Below, one piece after another: positions 1-8,463 of a stretch of 64,000 nucleotides of DNA; positions within the stretch are counted from its first letter, which is position 1; the number at the start of each line of letters is the position of its first letter. The notes below the pieces were generated by a model. The model was not told the DNA's origin, ran no database searches, and saw nothing but the letters and a program-made list of their open reading frames with translations. The translations under genes were made by a program, and so were the position numbers. Source of the stretch: Oceanospirillum multiglobuliferum (GTDB lineage: Bacteria; Pseudomonadota; Gammaproteobacteria; Pseudomonadales; Halomonadaceae); contig NZ_FUXG01000006.1 of NCBI RefSeq assembly GCF_900167095.1, positions 1 to 64,000 on the forward strand, read 5' to 3'.

Positions 1-344
1 ACGTAAAAGTATGACCTATGACCAAGGCAAAGAGATGGCTAAGCATGCGGAAATCACGCAACGTACAGGTGTAGCGATCTATTTTTGTGATCCACACAGT
101 CCGTGGCAGCGGGGAAGCAATGAGAATATCAATGGCCTAATCCGCCAATATTTACCTAAAGGAACGGATCTGTCAGTGCACAGTCAGGAGCAGTTGGATG
201 CGATTGCTTATGAGTTGAATATCAGGCCTCGGCAGCGTTTTGAATACCGATGCCCCATTGAAGTAATTAGTGAAGTGATGGCGAAAGAATATAATACCAC
301 CACATTAGTTCAGTAGCGTGTTGCACTCAGCGTCTGCAACCGCC
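1..344 (+). mobile_element. IS30-family insertion sequence, right end
   Basis: The window opens inside an insertion sequence. The transposase reading frame runs from base 2 to its stop at 314-316. It is followed at about 317-344 by a segment beginning GTGTTGCACT, which resembles the terminal inverted repeat usually found just after IS30 transposase genes. The left end lies outside the window, so neither the matching repeat nor a target duplication can be checked. The right boundary is therefore approximate. Confidence 0.7.
2..316 (+). CDS. IS30-family transposase, C-terminal part (cut by window edge)
   Basis: C-terminal ~104 residues of an IS30-family DDE transposase, which cuts and joins DNA during movement of the element. 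The frame is open to the window start, so the first internal Met (base 11) is not the real start. Diagnostic family blocks are visible: TYDQGKEM carries the second catalytic Asp, FCDPHSPWQRG leads into the block NENINGLIRQYLPKGTDL that carries the catalytic Glu, and LNIRPRQRF follows. No stop or frameshift is seen in this part, so the transposase could be intact. Its position 0.8 kb from a his cluster lacking hisA suggests past rearrangement here, but that is inference. Confidence 0.88.
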   Translation, partial: RKSMTYDQGKEMAKHAEITQRTGVAIYFCDPHSPWQRGSNENINGLIRQYLPKGTDLSVHSQEQLDAIAYELNIRPRQRFEYRCPIEVISEVMAKEYNTTTLVQ

Positions 345-406
345 GGGTTAAACTATAGAGGTGACACAGAATTTTGAACACTACCGAACTATGAACATCC
401 TCGTAA

Positions 407-727
407 TTAGAGTTGTGATTCTTTTCTACATGCACGAATCAGCTCTAGACCAAAGTTGCAAGCAGAGCTAATGCATTTTGCTTCTCTATCATAAAAAGGT
501 GTTTTTTCAATTTCTGTTTTACAGCCTGAGCCAATAATATTGTTTACGCCCTTCGAACCGCAATACATTAAAACAGGGTCTATACTACATGCTTTTTTAC
601 ACCGTTCTGTATACCTTTCCATGCATGCCTCATATCTAGCATTTTCTTTTTTATTCCTCTCCTCTTCTGACGTACATCCCATTAGGGCTGTAGTAACTAA
701 AAAAAATATTACTGCTTTATTTAGCAT
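407..727 (-). CDS. small Cys-rich lipoprotein, unknown function
   Basis: A 106-residue protein with a bacterial lipoprotein signal: a hydrophobic stretch (AVIFFLVTTALMG) ends in a lipobox LMGC at about residues 15-18, so it should be lipidated and anchored in a membrane facing the periplasm. The mature part is charged and contains eight further cysteines (in EACMER, ERCKKAC, MYCG, SGCK, KCIS, SACN, RACR), suggesting disulfides. I chose the ATG at 727 because AAGGAC sits about 8 bases upstream; the longer frame from 769 would bury the signal peptide. I recognise no family. It stands alone between the IS30 end and a dispersed repeat, which points to accessory DNA. Confidence 0.6.
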   Translation of the reverse strand: MLNKAVIFFLVTTALMGCTSEEERNKKENARYEACMERYTERCKKACSIDPVLMYCGSKGVNNIIGSGCKTEIEKTPFYDREAKCISSACNFGLELIRACRKESQL

Positions 728-780
728 TATTATGTCCTTATTTATTGGTATGCTGCCTGACAAGAGCATCTCACTATTAA

Positions 781-1000
781 ATGGTTATAATAGATGGCGA
801 ATTAGTTATAGTAATTTCTTGAACAACCAAAGGACTCTAGGGGGTACTTTTTAACGCGATTTTTCCCTGTCAACCTGTGGCTTATCTACGAGTTCTTTTT
901 GGCATATTCCGCGCCTAAGTTTCTCGTTTGGTTCACTATTGTTTCTAACTTGATGAATCTTTTACCTCTTTTCCGAAAGGCTGGCAACACTTACACCGCT
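781..1000. repeat. diverged dispersed repeat, copy 1 (inverted copy at 21683-21895)
   Basis: About 210 bases here align with the reverse complement of 21683-21895. The core is 29 identical bases (861-889 against 21782-21810, including CCCTGTCAACCTGTGG). Patchy similarity extends both ways: GGTTATA, GGACTCTAGG and CTTTTTAA to the left; TATTCC, CTAAGT, CTCGTTT, GTTCACT, CTTTTACCTC and CTGGCAA to the right. No long reading frame is shared, since a stop interrupts this copy in the frame open in the other. No terminal inverted repeats were found. It fills most of the gene-free stretch between the lipoprotein gene and the his terminator. Confidence 0.7.
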
Positions 1001-1057
1001 AGCTATACCCGAAGGTCTTAATAAGCTGTTTTGATGATTTTATGAAGCAGCCTATAT

Positions 1058-1094
1058 AAAAAACGCTCCAATCAAAATGATAGGAGCGTTTTTT
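1058..1094 (-). terminator. rho-independent terminator of the his cluster
   Basis: The inverted repeat AACGCTCC / GGAGCGTT has a 13-base loop and is flanked by A-runs and T-runs, so it can act in both directions. It lies just beyond the hisF stop codon. Confidence 0.85.
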
Positions 1095-1110
1095 AACTCT
1101 CAAACAAACC

Positions 1111-1884
1111 TCACAAACGCATTTCAATGCCTTGTGCAGCCATAAAGGCTTTGGCTTCTGGGATGGTGTATTCGCCAAAATGGAAAATACTGGCGGCCAG
1201 TACCGCATCTGCATGACCTAAGGTGACGCCATCCGCTAAGTGTTGCAAGTTACCCACACCGCCAGAGGCGATAATCGGCACCGCTGTTGCGTTGCTGATG
1301 GCATGGGTTACGTCTAGATCAAAGCCGTTTTTGGTGCCGTCTCGATCCATGCTGGTCAGTAGGATTTCACCTGCACCGTATTCGGTCATTTTAATCGCCC
1401 ACTCCACCGCGTTGATGCCTGTGGCTTTGCGGCCACCGTGGGTGAAAATTTCCCAACGATTGGTTTCGCCCGGTGCGCTGACTTTTTTGCAGTCGATGGC
1501 AACAACAATACATTGGCTACCAAATCGGCTGGCGGCTTCTTTTACGAAGTCGGGGTTGAATACCGCTGCGGTATTGATGCCCACTTTGTCAGCCCCTGCG
1601 TTTAACATACGACGGATGTCTTCGCAGGTGCGAATGCCACCACCTACGGTCAGCGGGATAAACACTTCGCTGGCGATCTCTTCGACCATATGCACGGTGG
1701 TCGCGCGGTCTTCATTACTGGCGGTGATATCTAAAAAGGTGATCTCATCCGCGCCCTGTTCGTTGTAGCGCTTGGCGACTTCAACAGGGTTGCCCGCATC
1801 TCGAATATCAACAAAGTTCACGCCTTTTACCACGCGGCCTTTGTCCACATCCAAACAAGGAATAATTCGTTTTGCCAGTGCCAT
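1111..1884 (-). CDS. hisF: imidazole glycerol phosphate synthase, cyclase subunit HisF
   Basis: Cyclase subunit of imidazole glycerol phosphate synthase. With HisH it uses ammonia to turn PRFAR into imidazole glycerol phosphate and AICAR, linking histidine to purine synthesis in the cytoplasm. The 257-residue (beta/alpha)8 barrel has the family length. The catalytic aspartates lie in [10 protein letters not shown] near the N-terminus and VAIDCKK mid-protein; phosphate-binding loops LTVGGGIR and ASGGVG are present. AGGAG precedes the ATG. It is last in hisB-hisH-hisF, 42 bases after hisH. In most gammaproteobacteria hisA lies in exactly that gap; here it is missing. Confidence 0.97.
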   Translation of the reverse strand: MALAKRIIPCLDVDKGRVVKGVNFVDIRDAGNPVEVAKRYNEQGADEITFLDITASNEDRATTVHMVEEIASEVFIPLTVGGGIRTCEDIRRMLNAGADKVGINTAAVFNPDFVKEAASRFGSQCIVVAIDCKKVSAPGETNRWEIFTHGGRKATGINAVEWAIKMTEYGAGEILLTSMDRDGTKNGFDLDVTHAISNATAVPIIASGGVGNLQHLADGVTLGHADAVLAASIFHFGEYTIPEAKAFMAAQGIEMRL

Positions 1885-1926
1885 GATGGCTCCTATGGAT
1901 TTCGATTAGGGTCTTGTGAATTGGGC

Positions 1927-2574
1927 TTAAGCTTGCCCATTCCACTCGGCAAAGTTTTTCAGCAGTTGCAAGCCTGCGTTATGGCTTTTCTCTGGGTGAA
2001 ACTGCACCGCCACCACGTTTTGATGCGCCAAGGCGACATGGCAGGTTTTGCCATACACCGTTTCTCCAATCACCTCCTGTGGATGACTGGCTTCAACATA
2101 GTAGCTGTGGACAAAATAAAAACGGCTGTTGTCTTCAATACCTTGCCAGATTGGATGGTTTGAGGTTTGCTTGACCTGATTCCAACCCATGTGCGGCACT
2201 TTCAGCTTTTCGCCTTGTTCATCCACCAGATTGTCACCGAAGAAACGTACATGGCCGTCAAAATGAGCCAAACAAGGCACGCCGCCATTCTCTTCGCTGT
2301 CTTGCATCAGCGCTTGATAGCCTACGCAGATGCCCAGAAAAGGTTTGCCACTGGCGATATTCTCTTGCACCACTTGGTCGATACCTAAACGACGAATCTC
2401 GGCCATACAATCACGGATCGCCCCCACTCCGGGCAACACAACGTGTTCAGCGTTACGAATCACCTCTGGGTCTGCGGTTACCACCACGCGCTGGTTGCTA
2501 GCAACATGCTCTAACGCTTTGGATACGGAGTGCAGGTTGCCCATACCATAATCAATCACTGCAATTGTTTTCAT
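1927..2574 (-). CDS. hisH: imidazole glycerol phosphate synthase, glutaminase subunit HisH
   Basis: Class I glutamine amidotransferase subunit that hydrolyses glutamine and channels ammonia to HisF. Its 215 residues carry the oxyanion region VLPGVGA, the nucleophile cysteine in GICVGYQ (usually GICLGMQ) and the His-Glu pair in QFHPEKS near the C-terminus. That places all triad residues as expected. It follows hisB by 14 bases and should be co-transcribed with it. No frame damage is visible, so loss of hisA next door did not disturb this gene. Confidence 0.96.
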   Translation of the reverse strand: MKTIAVIDYGMGNLHSVSKALEHVASNQRVVVTADPEVIRNAEHVVLPGVGAIRDCMAEIRRLGIDQVVQENIASGKPFLGICVGYQALMQDSEENGGVPCLAHFDGHVRFFGDNLVDEQGEKLKVPHMGWNQVKQTSNHPIWQGIEDNSRFYFVHSYYVEASHPQEVIGETVYGKTCHVALAHQNVVAVQFHPEKSHNAGLQLLKNFAEWNGQA

Positions 2575-2588
2575 ATCAATCCTAGTGC

Positions 2589-3182
2589 TTACAAGCTGCC
2601 TTTGGTGGATGGCATCATACCTGCCATACGCGGATCTTCAGCCAAGGCCATTCTTAAGGCGCGACCGAATGCTTTGAAGATGGTTTCAGCCTGATGATGG
2701 GCGTTGAAACCTTTTAGGTTGTCGATATGCAGGGTAACGCCGGCATGGTTCACAAAGCCGTGGAAAAACTCTGAAAACAGTTGGGTGTCAAATTTGCCGA
2801 TGCTGCCGCGGGTAAAGTCAACATTCAGGCTTAAACCAGGGCGACCGGAAAAGTCGATCACAACCCGTGATAAAGCTTCGTCTAACGGCACATAGGCATG
2901 GCCGTAGCGGGAGATGCCTTTTTTATCCCCCACCGCTTTGGCAAAGGCTTGGCCTAAGGTGATGCCAAGGTCTTCAACCGTATGGTGATCATCAATGTGG
3001 AGATCGCCTTTGGCAACGATATCCATGTCGATCAAACCATGACGGGCGATCTGGTCGATCATGTGTTCTAGAAAAGGGACGCCCGTATCAATATTGAGTT
3101 TGCCAGTACCATCTAAGTTGATGCTGACTTTGATTTGGGTTTCTAAGGTGTTCCGTTCAACGCTTGCGGTACGCTCCGCCAT
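2589..3182 (-). CDS. hisB: imidazoleglycerol-phosphate dehydratase HisB
   Basis: Manganese-dependent dehydratase that converts imidazole glycerol phosphate to imidazole acetol phosphate. This is the monofunctional form (197 residues) without the phosphatase domain of the E. coli enzyme, as usual in Pseudomonas-like lineages. Metal-binding histidine motifs are visible: [19 protein letters not shown] and a second HHQAE motif near residue 168. GGAG lies 7 bases before the ATG. It is the first gene of the his operon and is divergent from the PanM-like gene. Confidence 0.97.
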   Translation of the reverse strand: MAERTASVERNTLETQIKVSINLDGTGKLNIDTGVPFLEHMIDQIARHGLIDMDIVAKGDLHIDDHHTVEDLGITLGQAFAKAVGDKKGISRYGHAYVPLDEALSRVVIDFSGRPGLSLNVDFTRGSIGKFDTQLFSEFFHGFVNHAGVTLHIDNLKGFNAHHQAETIFKAFGRALRMALAEDPRMAGMMPSTKGSL

Positions 3183-3219
3183 GATAATCTCCGGAGGCTG
3201 CTTATTATTGAAAACGTGA

Positions 3220-3225
3220 ATTATA
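3220..3225 (-). promoter_or_regulatory. -10 box for the his operon
   Basis: A perfect TATAAT on the minus strand lies about 40 bases before the hisB start. No good -35 box is seen at standard spacing, so the promoter may be weak or activator-dependent. Confidence 0.4.
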
Positions 3226-3298
3226 GTGAATCAACGGCGCTATCCGCTACAATGCAGCATCAGATAGAGCCAATAAGCGCTCTTTTTTGGAGATTTTT

Positions 3299-3757
3299 AT
3301 GCCCGTCTTGTTACAAATCGTTGATAACACTACTGATAGCGCTCTAATCGAGCAGCTAGAAAAGATTTACACCGACTCACAGCCTGAGCGTTTAACCCTA
3401 AATGGTGACAAAAATCCTTTGTCAGTCACGCAATTTGTGAGTGCGGTTTTGGCAGACCCTGCTCAACAGTTCTATTGTGCGCTGTTCAACCAGCGTTTAA
3501 TTGGTGCCATTGTGATCAACCCGACAGCCGATCACTGGCAAGCATCGCATTTCTGTGTACGAAAAGTGACCCGCCGCCGTCGCGTAGGAACTCGTTTGCT
3601 AGAGCTCACATTAAACGCTGCACAACAAGCTGGGCAGACACTTAAAATACCCGCTCAAGATATGCTCACGCCTGATCATATCTTGCTACAAAGAATGGGC
3701 TATTTGTTGGCCGAAGAAAACGAGCATTATTTATTGACCCAGCGTCCTGCTAAGTAA
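3299..3757 (+). CDS. GNAT acetyltransferase-like protein, PanM/PanZ family
   Basis: A 152-residue GNAT-fold protein resembling PanM (PanZ), which binds acetyl-CoA and promotes self-cleavage of aspartate decarboxylase PanD in pantothenate synthesis. The supporting signature is VRKVTRRRRVGTRLLE, close to the E. coli PanZ block VREVTRRRGVGQYLLE; the N-terminal IYTDSQPERL resembles the family's IWPEYSPSSL. The ATG at 3299 was chosen because GGAG lies 8 bases upstream; a longer frame from a TTG would contain that ribosome-binding site. It precedes the AsmA gene by 24 bases. A general GNAT acetyltransferase is the alternative. Confidence 0.65.
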   Translation: MPVLLQIVDNTTDSALIEQLEKIYTDSQPERLTLNGDKNPLSVTQFVSAVLADPAQQFYCALFNQRLIGAIVINPTADHWQASHFCVRKVTRRRRVGTRLLELTLNAAQQAGQTLKIPAQDMLTPDHILLQRMGYLLAEENEHYLLTQRPAK

Positions 3758-3781
3758 ACTCAAACAAGGAAGGAACAACCC

Positions 3782-6472
3782 GTGCGCTTACTGATTAAAT
3801 CAATTGTTTACCTATTATTAGGCATCACTGCGCTATTAGTGGCCGCTGGTGTCTATTTAACGCAATTTTTTGATGCCAATAGCTACAAATCGTTGATTAT
3901 TGAGCAAGCTGACAAAGCGGGTGTTCCGTTAGAGCTGAACGGAGACTTAAAAGTCACCGTTTTCCCTTGGCTGGGTGCGAACATCAATGGCGTAAAAGTG
4001 CTGCACCCTATCACGAAAAACAGTCAGCAGCCTTTTGCGGCTTTAAATACATTGAGCGTACAGCTTAAAGTTTTACCGTTATTAAAAGGTGAGATCGCGG
4101 TTGATCGTGTCATTTTAGACGGGCTAAGTGCTGCCATTGAAATTGATAAAAATGGTGTGGGTAACTGGCAAGTTTTTATTCCTAAAGCAGATTCAACTAC
4201 ATCAAACAGTGCGCCAGCAGATGCTAAAACCGATACCACTCAAGCAAGTGCAGCGCAGGCTCCCTTATTGTTAGCGGTAGCGGGCATTGATATCACCAAC
4301 ACAAAGCTTAGCTTTGTTGATCATCAGCAAAACCTGAGCGCCACTATTAAGCAGTTCGAACTACACAGCAGCGATATTGCACTGGGTAAGTCTTTTCCAT
4401 TGAATATCAAGGCAGATATTGAGACTAAAAACCCTGATCTGAACACTCAAATTGATCTGAGTAGTTTGGTCTTTGCAGACCTCGGTAAGCAGCTTTATCA
4501 ATTAACCAACATCCAGCTTAACGTTGCAGCCAAAACACCGTTGATCGGCTCTCAAACCGTTAATGTGAGCTTAAAAACTAATGTAAAAGCGGATATGAAC
4601 AGCCAGCAGATCAATATCAGCCAACTGGCATTCCAGCTGAGAAACTTGGCTTTAGAAGCAAAAAATCTGCCTGAAGTACAAGCCAATCTTGATATGGCCT
4701 TAGCCAACGCTGATCTAAACCTAAAAAGCCAAGCTTATAAAGCTGATAACCTCAGCTTGAAACTTTTCGCCAGAACACCATTACTTGGCCCTGATCCTGT
4801 AAATGTGGATCTCAGCACCTCTGCCACCGCCATGCTTAACAGCGGTGATGTACAGATCTCAACACTCAAACTGAATGTGCAAAATGCCCACTATGTTCAA
4901 CAAGGTGGGCTGGATGTGCTAGCCAACTTAGATCTGAACAGCGCTGCCAGTTTAAACTTGAAACAACAAACCTATGATCTAAGTAAGCTCTTAGTTAAAG
5001 GCGATATTAAAACTGACTTGTTAGGTGCCAATGCACTGCCATTCCAGCTGAACAGCAGCGCCAGTGCTAACTTAAAGCAGCAAACCGCAGAGCTAAAACC
5101 CACACAGCTAAGCTTGGACAATATCACCATCACGCTGCAAGCTTTGGCCTCACAGCTTGATAAGCAACCAGAAGTGAATGCGGCCATCAAAATTGATGAA
5201 TTTTCGCCCCGTGATTGGCTCAATCGCTTAAAAATTGCTCTGCCAGAAATGGCCGACAGCAGCACTTTGGGCAGCCTATCTCTTATCAGCCGTGTAAGTT
5301 TGGCAGGGGACAATGCCAAGATTTATGATCTAAGCTTGAAAGCTGATCAAACCACAGTGACAGGCCAAGCGGGTATCAATCTAAAAAGCCAAGCGATGTT
5401 TGCCGCTTTTGACATTGATAGCCTAAATGCCGACCGCTATTTACCTACCCCTGTAGAAGCAACAGACACCAAAGAAGCTGAAAAGCCTGCCCCCACAGAA
5501 GAGACCGACTTAATTCCAGTTGAGTTACTCAAACCGATTCAAGCCAAAGCCCAGATCAACGTCGGCCAGCTGACGATCAAGAAGCACCTGATTAGTGATA
5601 TAAAATTAGATCTTGATGCGAATAAAGGTTTAATCAGTTTGCATGCGGCAGATGCCGCACTTTATGAAGGCACAGTGAAAAACCAAGCTAAGCTGGATCT
5701 CAACCAAACACCAATCCAGATACAGTTTAGCCACCAAACCAAAGGGCTTAGCATCTATCCACTACTACAAACTGCCGCTGAAATTGACAAAGTGCGGGGC
5801 GCAACTTACTTAAATGCCAACTTTAAGACTCAAACCAATCGTTTAAGTACTATTATGGCGAACTTGAATGGTGCGGCACGCTTTGATGTACAAAATGGTG
5901 CATTTATTGGCACAAACCTATCCAAAGAGCTTTGCAGCGCATTAAGTGGCGATGCAAAAAATACTATTTGGTCTGCCGATACAGAGTTCAGCTCATTAAA
6001 AGGTGACATCAACTTTGTCAACGGCGTAGGTAACAACAAAAATATGACGGTTGCGATTCCCGGTATTTTAACAACGGGCTTTGGCGAGGTTGATCTACCC
6101 AAGAGCAACTTTAAATATAATTTAGGTGCGCAAATTACAGATGCTAGCAACACTGTTTGTACCGTTAAAGATAGGTTTGAAGCAGTACGCTGGCCTGTGG
6201 CTTGTTCAGGACATTATGGCGAGCCTTTTGCCATCAGTTGTGGTTTAGACTACAAAGCAATTGGCGGCACTATTGCAGGTATGGCAAAAGCTGAAGCGAC
6301 CGCAGCCTTCAATGCTGAAAAAGCCCGACTACAAGCAGAGGCAGAAGCCAGGTTAGCGGCTGAGAAAGCCGCGCTGAATCAACGCATTGCAGATGAAAAA
6401 GCCGCAGCTAAAAAGCAAGTTGAAGACGCCGCTCGCAAAAAATTGGAAGATGCAGTGAAGAAACTATTCTAA
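3782..6472 (+). CDS. AsmA family protein
   Basis: An 896-residue AsmA-type envelope protein. One N-terminal membrane helix (about residues 7-29) anchors it in the inner membrane and the rest is periplasmic. The N-terminal block SLIIEQADKAGVPLELNGDL and FPWLGANINGV is typical of AsmA. Members are thought to act in lipid or outer-membrane homeostasis and belong to the bridge-like lipid transport superfamily. Residues about 250-480 hold three loosely repeated units containing TPLIG, TPLLG and TDLLG. The last ~60 residues are an Ala/Lys/Glu-rich helix, probably a coiled coil. Start is GTG with AAGGAAGGA upstream. It is the first of AsmA-mutY-yggX, as in Pseudomonas. Confidence 0.9.
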   Translation: MRLLIKSIVYLLLGITALLVAAGVYLTQFFDANSYKSLIIEQADKAGVPLELNGDLKVTVFPWLGANINGVKVLHPITKNSQQPFAALNTLSVQLKVLPLLKGEIAVDRVILDGLSAAIEIDKNGVGNWQVFIPKADSTTSNSAPADAKTDTTQASAAQAPLLLAVAGIDITNTKLSFVDHQQNLSATIKQFELHSSDIALGKSFPLNIKADIETKNPDLNTQIDLSSLVFADLGKQLYQLTNIQLNVAAKTPLIGSQTVNVSLKTNVKADMNSQQINISQLAFQLRNLALEAKNLPEVQANLDMALANADLNLKSQAYKADNLSLKLFARTPLLGPDPVNVDLSTSATAMLNSGDVQISTLKLNVQNAHYVQQGGLDVLANLDLNSAASLNLKQQTYDLSKLLVKGDIKTDLLGANALPFQLNSSASANLKQQTAELKPTQLSLDNITITLQALASQLDKQPEVNAAIKIDEFSPRDWLNRLKIALPEMADSSTLGSLSLISRVSLAGDNAKIYDLSLKADQTTVTGQAGINLKSQAMFAAFDIDSLNADRYLPTPVEATDTKEAEKPAPTEETDLIPVELLKPIQAKAQINVGQLTIKKHLISDIKLDLDANKGLISLHAADAALYEGTVKNQAKLDLNQTPIQIQFSHQTKGLSIYPLLQTAAEIDKVRGATYLNANFKTQTNRLSTIMANLNGAARFDVQNGAFIGTNLSKELCSALSGDAKNTIWSADTEFSSLKGDINFVNGVGNNKNMTVAIPGILTTGFGEVDLPKSNFKYNLGAQITDASNTVCTVKDRFEAVRWPVACSGHYGEPFAISCGLDYKAIGGTIAGMAKAEATAAFNAEKARLQAEAEARLAAEKAALNQRIADEKAAAKKQVEDAARKKLEDAVKKLF

Positions 6473-6497
6473 TCTTTCACGTCTAACAAAGTGACAG

Positions 6498-6529
6498 ACA
6501 AAAGGTCGGGCTACCGGCCTTTTGTTTTA
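6498..6529 (+). terminator. terminator after AsmA gene
   Basis: Hairpin ACAAAAGG(T)CGG / CCGGCCTTTTGT with a short loop, followed by a T-rich tract. It separates the AsmA gene from mutY. Confidence 0.75.
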
Positions 6530-6567
6530 TTGCAGGTTGCGTATACGTTCAAAGACAACCTTTCTTA

Positions 6568-7671
6568 TTGACCGATAAAAGTACTCTTATTGTGCCCAGT
6601 ATTCAGCTTCACCCAACAGAGCAGATCTCTAACGCCATTCTAAGTTGGTTTGATCTGCATGGCCGTAAAAATCTACCTTGGCAGCAAACAAAATCGGCAT
6701 ATCACGTCTGGCTATCAGAGGTGATGCTGCAACAAACTCAGGTTGTTACCGTCATCCCTTATTTTGAGCGTTTTATTGCACGTTTTCCTACGGTACAGGC
6801 ACTAGCATCAGCAGACATTGACGAGGTACTACACCTTTGGACAGGGTTAGGCTATTACGCACGTGCAAGGAATTTGCACAAATGTGCGCAAATGGTATGT
6901 AACCAGCATCAGGGTCTATTTCCCAAAACAGTCGTCGAGCTGGAAGCGTTACCCGGTATAGGCCGATCAACCGCTGGTGCAATCCTATCTATTTCAGAAA
7001 ATATCTACGCACCAATATTAGACGGCAACGTAAAACGCTTTCTAGCTCGATTGCACTGCGTGCCCGGCTGGCCTAGCGCACCTCGTGTACAAAAGCAGCT
7101 TTGGCAGGTTGCGGAGCATTATTCACCACATCAGCGCTGCGCTGACTATACCCAAGCTGTAATGGACTTAGGCGCACTGGTTTGCACGCGACGCAACCCG
7201 CTGTGTAGCGATTGCCCCTTAGAGCCTTTTTGTGCAGCTAAAGCAACAGCCAGTCAGCACCAGTTTCCTGAGCCGAAACCCAAAAAAGAACGACCAGTAC
7301 GTCTAGAGAAGCTATTGCTGATCAAGCATGATGGACAAATATTATTAGAAAAGCGTCCTAGCACTGGTATTTGGGGAGGGTTGTGGAGCCTCCCAGAGTT
7401 AGACTCTTTTAAATCTAAACATCTTTTAAATGAGATCCCTACCAATCTACACAGTAAAATTAACCATCAATTTACTCACTTTATTTTAGAGGCAGAGGTC
7501 CACCTAGTTAGTCTTCAGCAGCTACCCAAACTCTACCTACCGAAGAAGCCCTCTGAGGATGGCGCTGGTAGCGTACAAGATGCTCAACAGTATTTTTGGT
7601 ATCAAGTAGAGAAGCCCGCTGAAATTGGTTTACCAGGACCTATTTATAAACTGTTACACTCCTCCCTATAA
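6568..7671 (+). CDS. mutY: A/G-specific adenine glycosylase MutY
   Basis: DNA repair glycosylase that removes adenine mispaired with 8-oxoguanine. It is 367 residues, close to the usual 350. Catalytic Glu sits in [10 protein letters not shown], the helix-hairpin-helix is [16 protein letters not shown], and the catalytic Asp is in [12 protein letters not shown]. The four Fe-S cysteines follow as C-x6-C-x2-C-x5-C ([17 protein letters not shown]). The C-terminal third is a NUDIX-like domain that recognises 8-oxoG. The start is not clear: a TTG at 6568 gives the longest frame and a GTG at 6592 is possible, neither with a strong ribosome-binding site. mutM, a partner in the same repair route, is at 31.4 kb. 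Confidence 0.95.
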   Translation: MTDKSTLIVPSIQLHPTEQISNAILSWFDLHGRKNLPWQQTKSAYHVWLSEVMLQQTQVVTVIPYFERFIARFPTVQALASADIDEVLHLWTGLGYYARARNLHKCAQMVCNQHQGLFPKTVVELEALPGIGRSTAGAILSISENIYAPILDGNVKRFLARLHCVPGWPSAPRVQKQLWQVAEHYSPHQRCADYTQAVMDLGALVCTRRNPLCSDCPLEPFCAAKATASQHQFPEPKPKKERPVRLEKLLLIKHDGQILLEKRPSTGIWGGLWSLPELDSFKSKHLLNEIPTNLHSKINHQFTHFILEAEVHLVSLQQLPKLYLPKKPSEDGAGSVQDAQQYFWYQVEKPAEIGLPGPIYKLLHSSL

Positions 7672-7715
7672 TTTTTTATTCGTTACCTGTTACGGCTGAT
7701 CATCTGGAGCATAAA

Positions 7716-8003
7716 ATGAGTCGCACTGTTTTTTGTAAAAAATATCAACAAGAGTTAGAAGCTTTAGATTTGCCCCCTTTTCCCGGAGCCAAGGGCCAAG
7801 AAATCTTAAACAGCATTTCAAAACAAGCTTGGCAAGACTGGCAGAAGCACCAAACCATGTTGATCAATGAAAAAAGATTAAATTTAATGGAACTAAGTGC
7901 ACGTCAATTTTTGAGTAACGAAATGGACAAGTTTTTCTCAAATGCTGATGGATTGGAGCTTGTAGAGGGTTACGTGCCTATCGAAACTTCAAAAGTGCAA
8001 TAA
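7716..8003 (+). CDS. yggX: YggX-family Fe(II)-trafficking / oxidative-damage protection protein
   Basis: A 95-residue cytosolic protein of the YggX family, linked to protection of Fe-S clusters against oxidative damage and to iron trafficking. The family signature is clear: [18 protein letters not shown] with the conserved Cys at residue 7, then [11 protein letters not shown] and the central [19 protein letters not shown] lies 7 bases before the ATG. It follows mutY, an Fe-S enzyme, by 44 bases, which is the standard arrangement in gammaproteobacteria. Confidence 0.97.
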   Translation: MSRTVFCKKYQQELEALDLPPFPGAKGQEILNSISKQAWQDWQKHQTMLINEKRLNLMELSARQFLSNEMDKFFSNADGLELVEGYVPIETSKVQ

Positions 8004-8039
8004 CCGACTGAATTTTTTTAAATTTATTTGAAAAAGGTG

Positions 8040-8068
8040 TTGACGAGAAAAAGAGAATCTTGTTTAAT
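8040..8068 (+). promoter_or_regulatory. promoter of the tRNA cluster
   Basis: TTGACG (8040-8045), a 17-base spacer and TTTAAT (8063-8068) lie about 10 bases before tRNA-Phe. A GC-rich stretch GCCTCG follows the -10 box, as at many growth-rate controlled stable-RNA promoters. Confidence 0.65.
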
Positions 8069-8078
8069 ATGCCTCGTT

Positions 8079-8154
8079 GGCCGGATAGCTCAGTCGGTAG
8101 AGCAGAGGATTGAAAATCCTCGTGTCGGCGGTTCGATTCCGTCTCCGGCCACCA
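8079..8154 (+). tRNA. tRNA-Phe (anticodon GAA)
   Basis: 76-base cloverleaf with acceptor pair GGCCGGA/TCCGGCC, D-arm TAGCTCAGTCGGTAGAGCA, anticodon GAA at 8112-8114 within the loop TTGAAAA, T-loop GTTCGATTC and encoded CCA end. Confidence 0.97.
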
Positions 8155-8163
8155 CTTTTTAAA

Positions 8164-8238
8164 TGGGGTATCGCCAAGTGGTAAGGCACCGGTTTTTGGT
8201 ATCGGCATTCCTAGGTTCGAATCCTAGTACCCCAGCCA
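8164..8238 (+). tRNA. tRNA-Gln (anticodon TTG)
   Basis: 75-base cloverleaf. Acceptor TGGGGTA pairs with TACCCCA, the anticodon loop reads TTTTGGT with anticodon TTG, the T-loop is GTTCGAATC and CCA is encoded. It follows tRNA-Phe by 9 bases and is likely in the same transcript. Confidence 0.97.
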
Positions 8239-8262
8239 TACTTCTGCAGTAAATCATACCTT

Positions 8263-8338
<76 letters not shown>

Positions 8339-8463
8339 TAAAAACACATCGCAGCAAATTCCAAATCATTAAATAAGAATTGTCTTGAAAAACCAGCTCT
8401 TCCGCTTGATCATAACCAGATAGCACTCTTTTACCAAGCTTTTGGATATTTAGTAGCGGATCA

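Noticed and set aside
540..854. 104-codon plus-strand frame opposite the lipoprotein
   Set aside because: No ribosome-binding site, overlaps the better-supported lipoprotein gene and runs into the dispersed repeat; shadow frame.
865..889. Integron attC site within the dispersed repeat
   Set aside because: The required RYYYAAC/GTTRRRY core pairs are not found and there is no integrase; the repeat is not an attC site.
1111..1884. HisF acting also as HisA by fusion
   Set aside because: Length is 257 residues, a single barrel of standard size; no second barrel is present.
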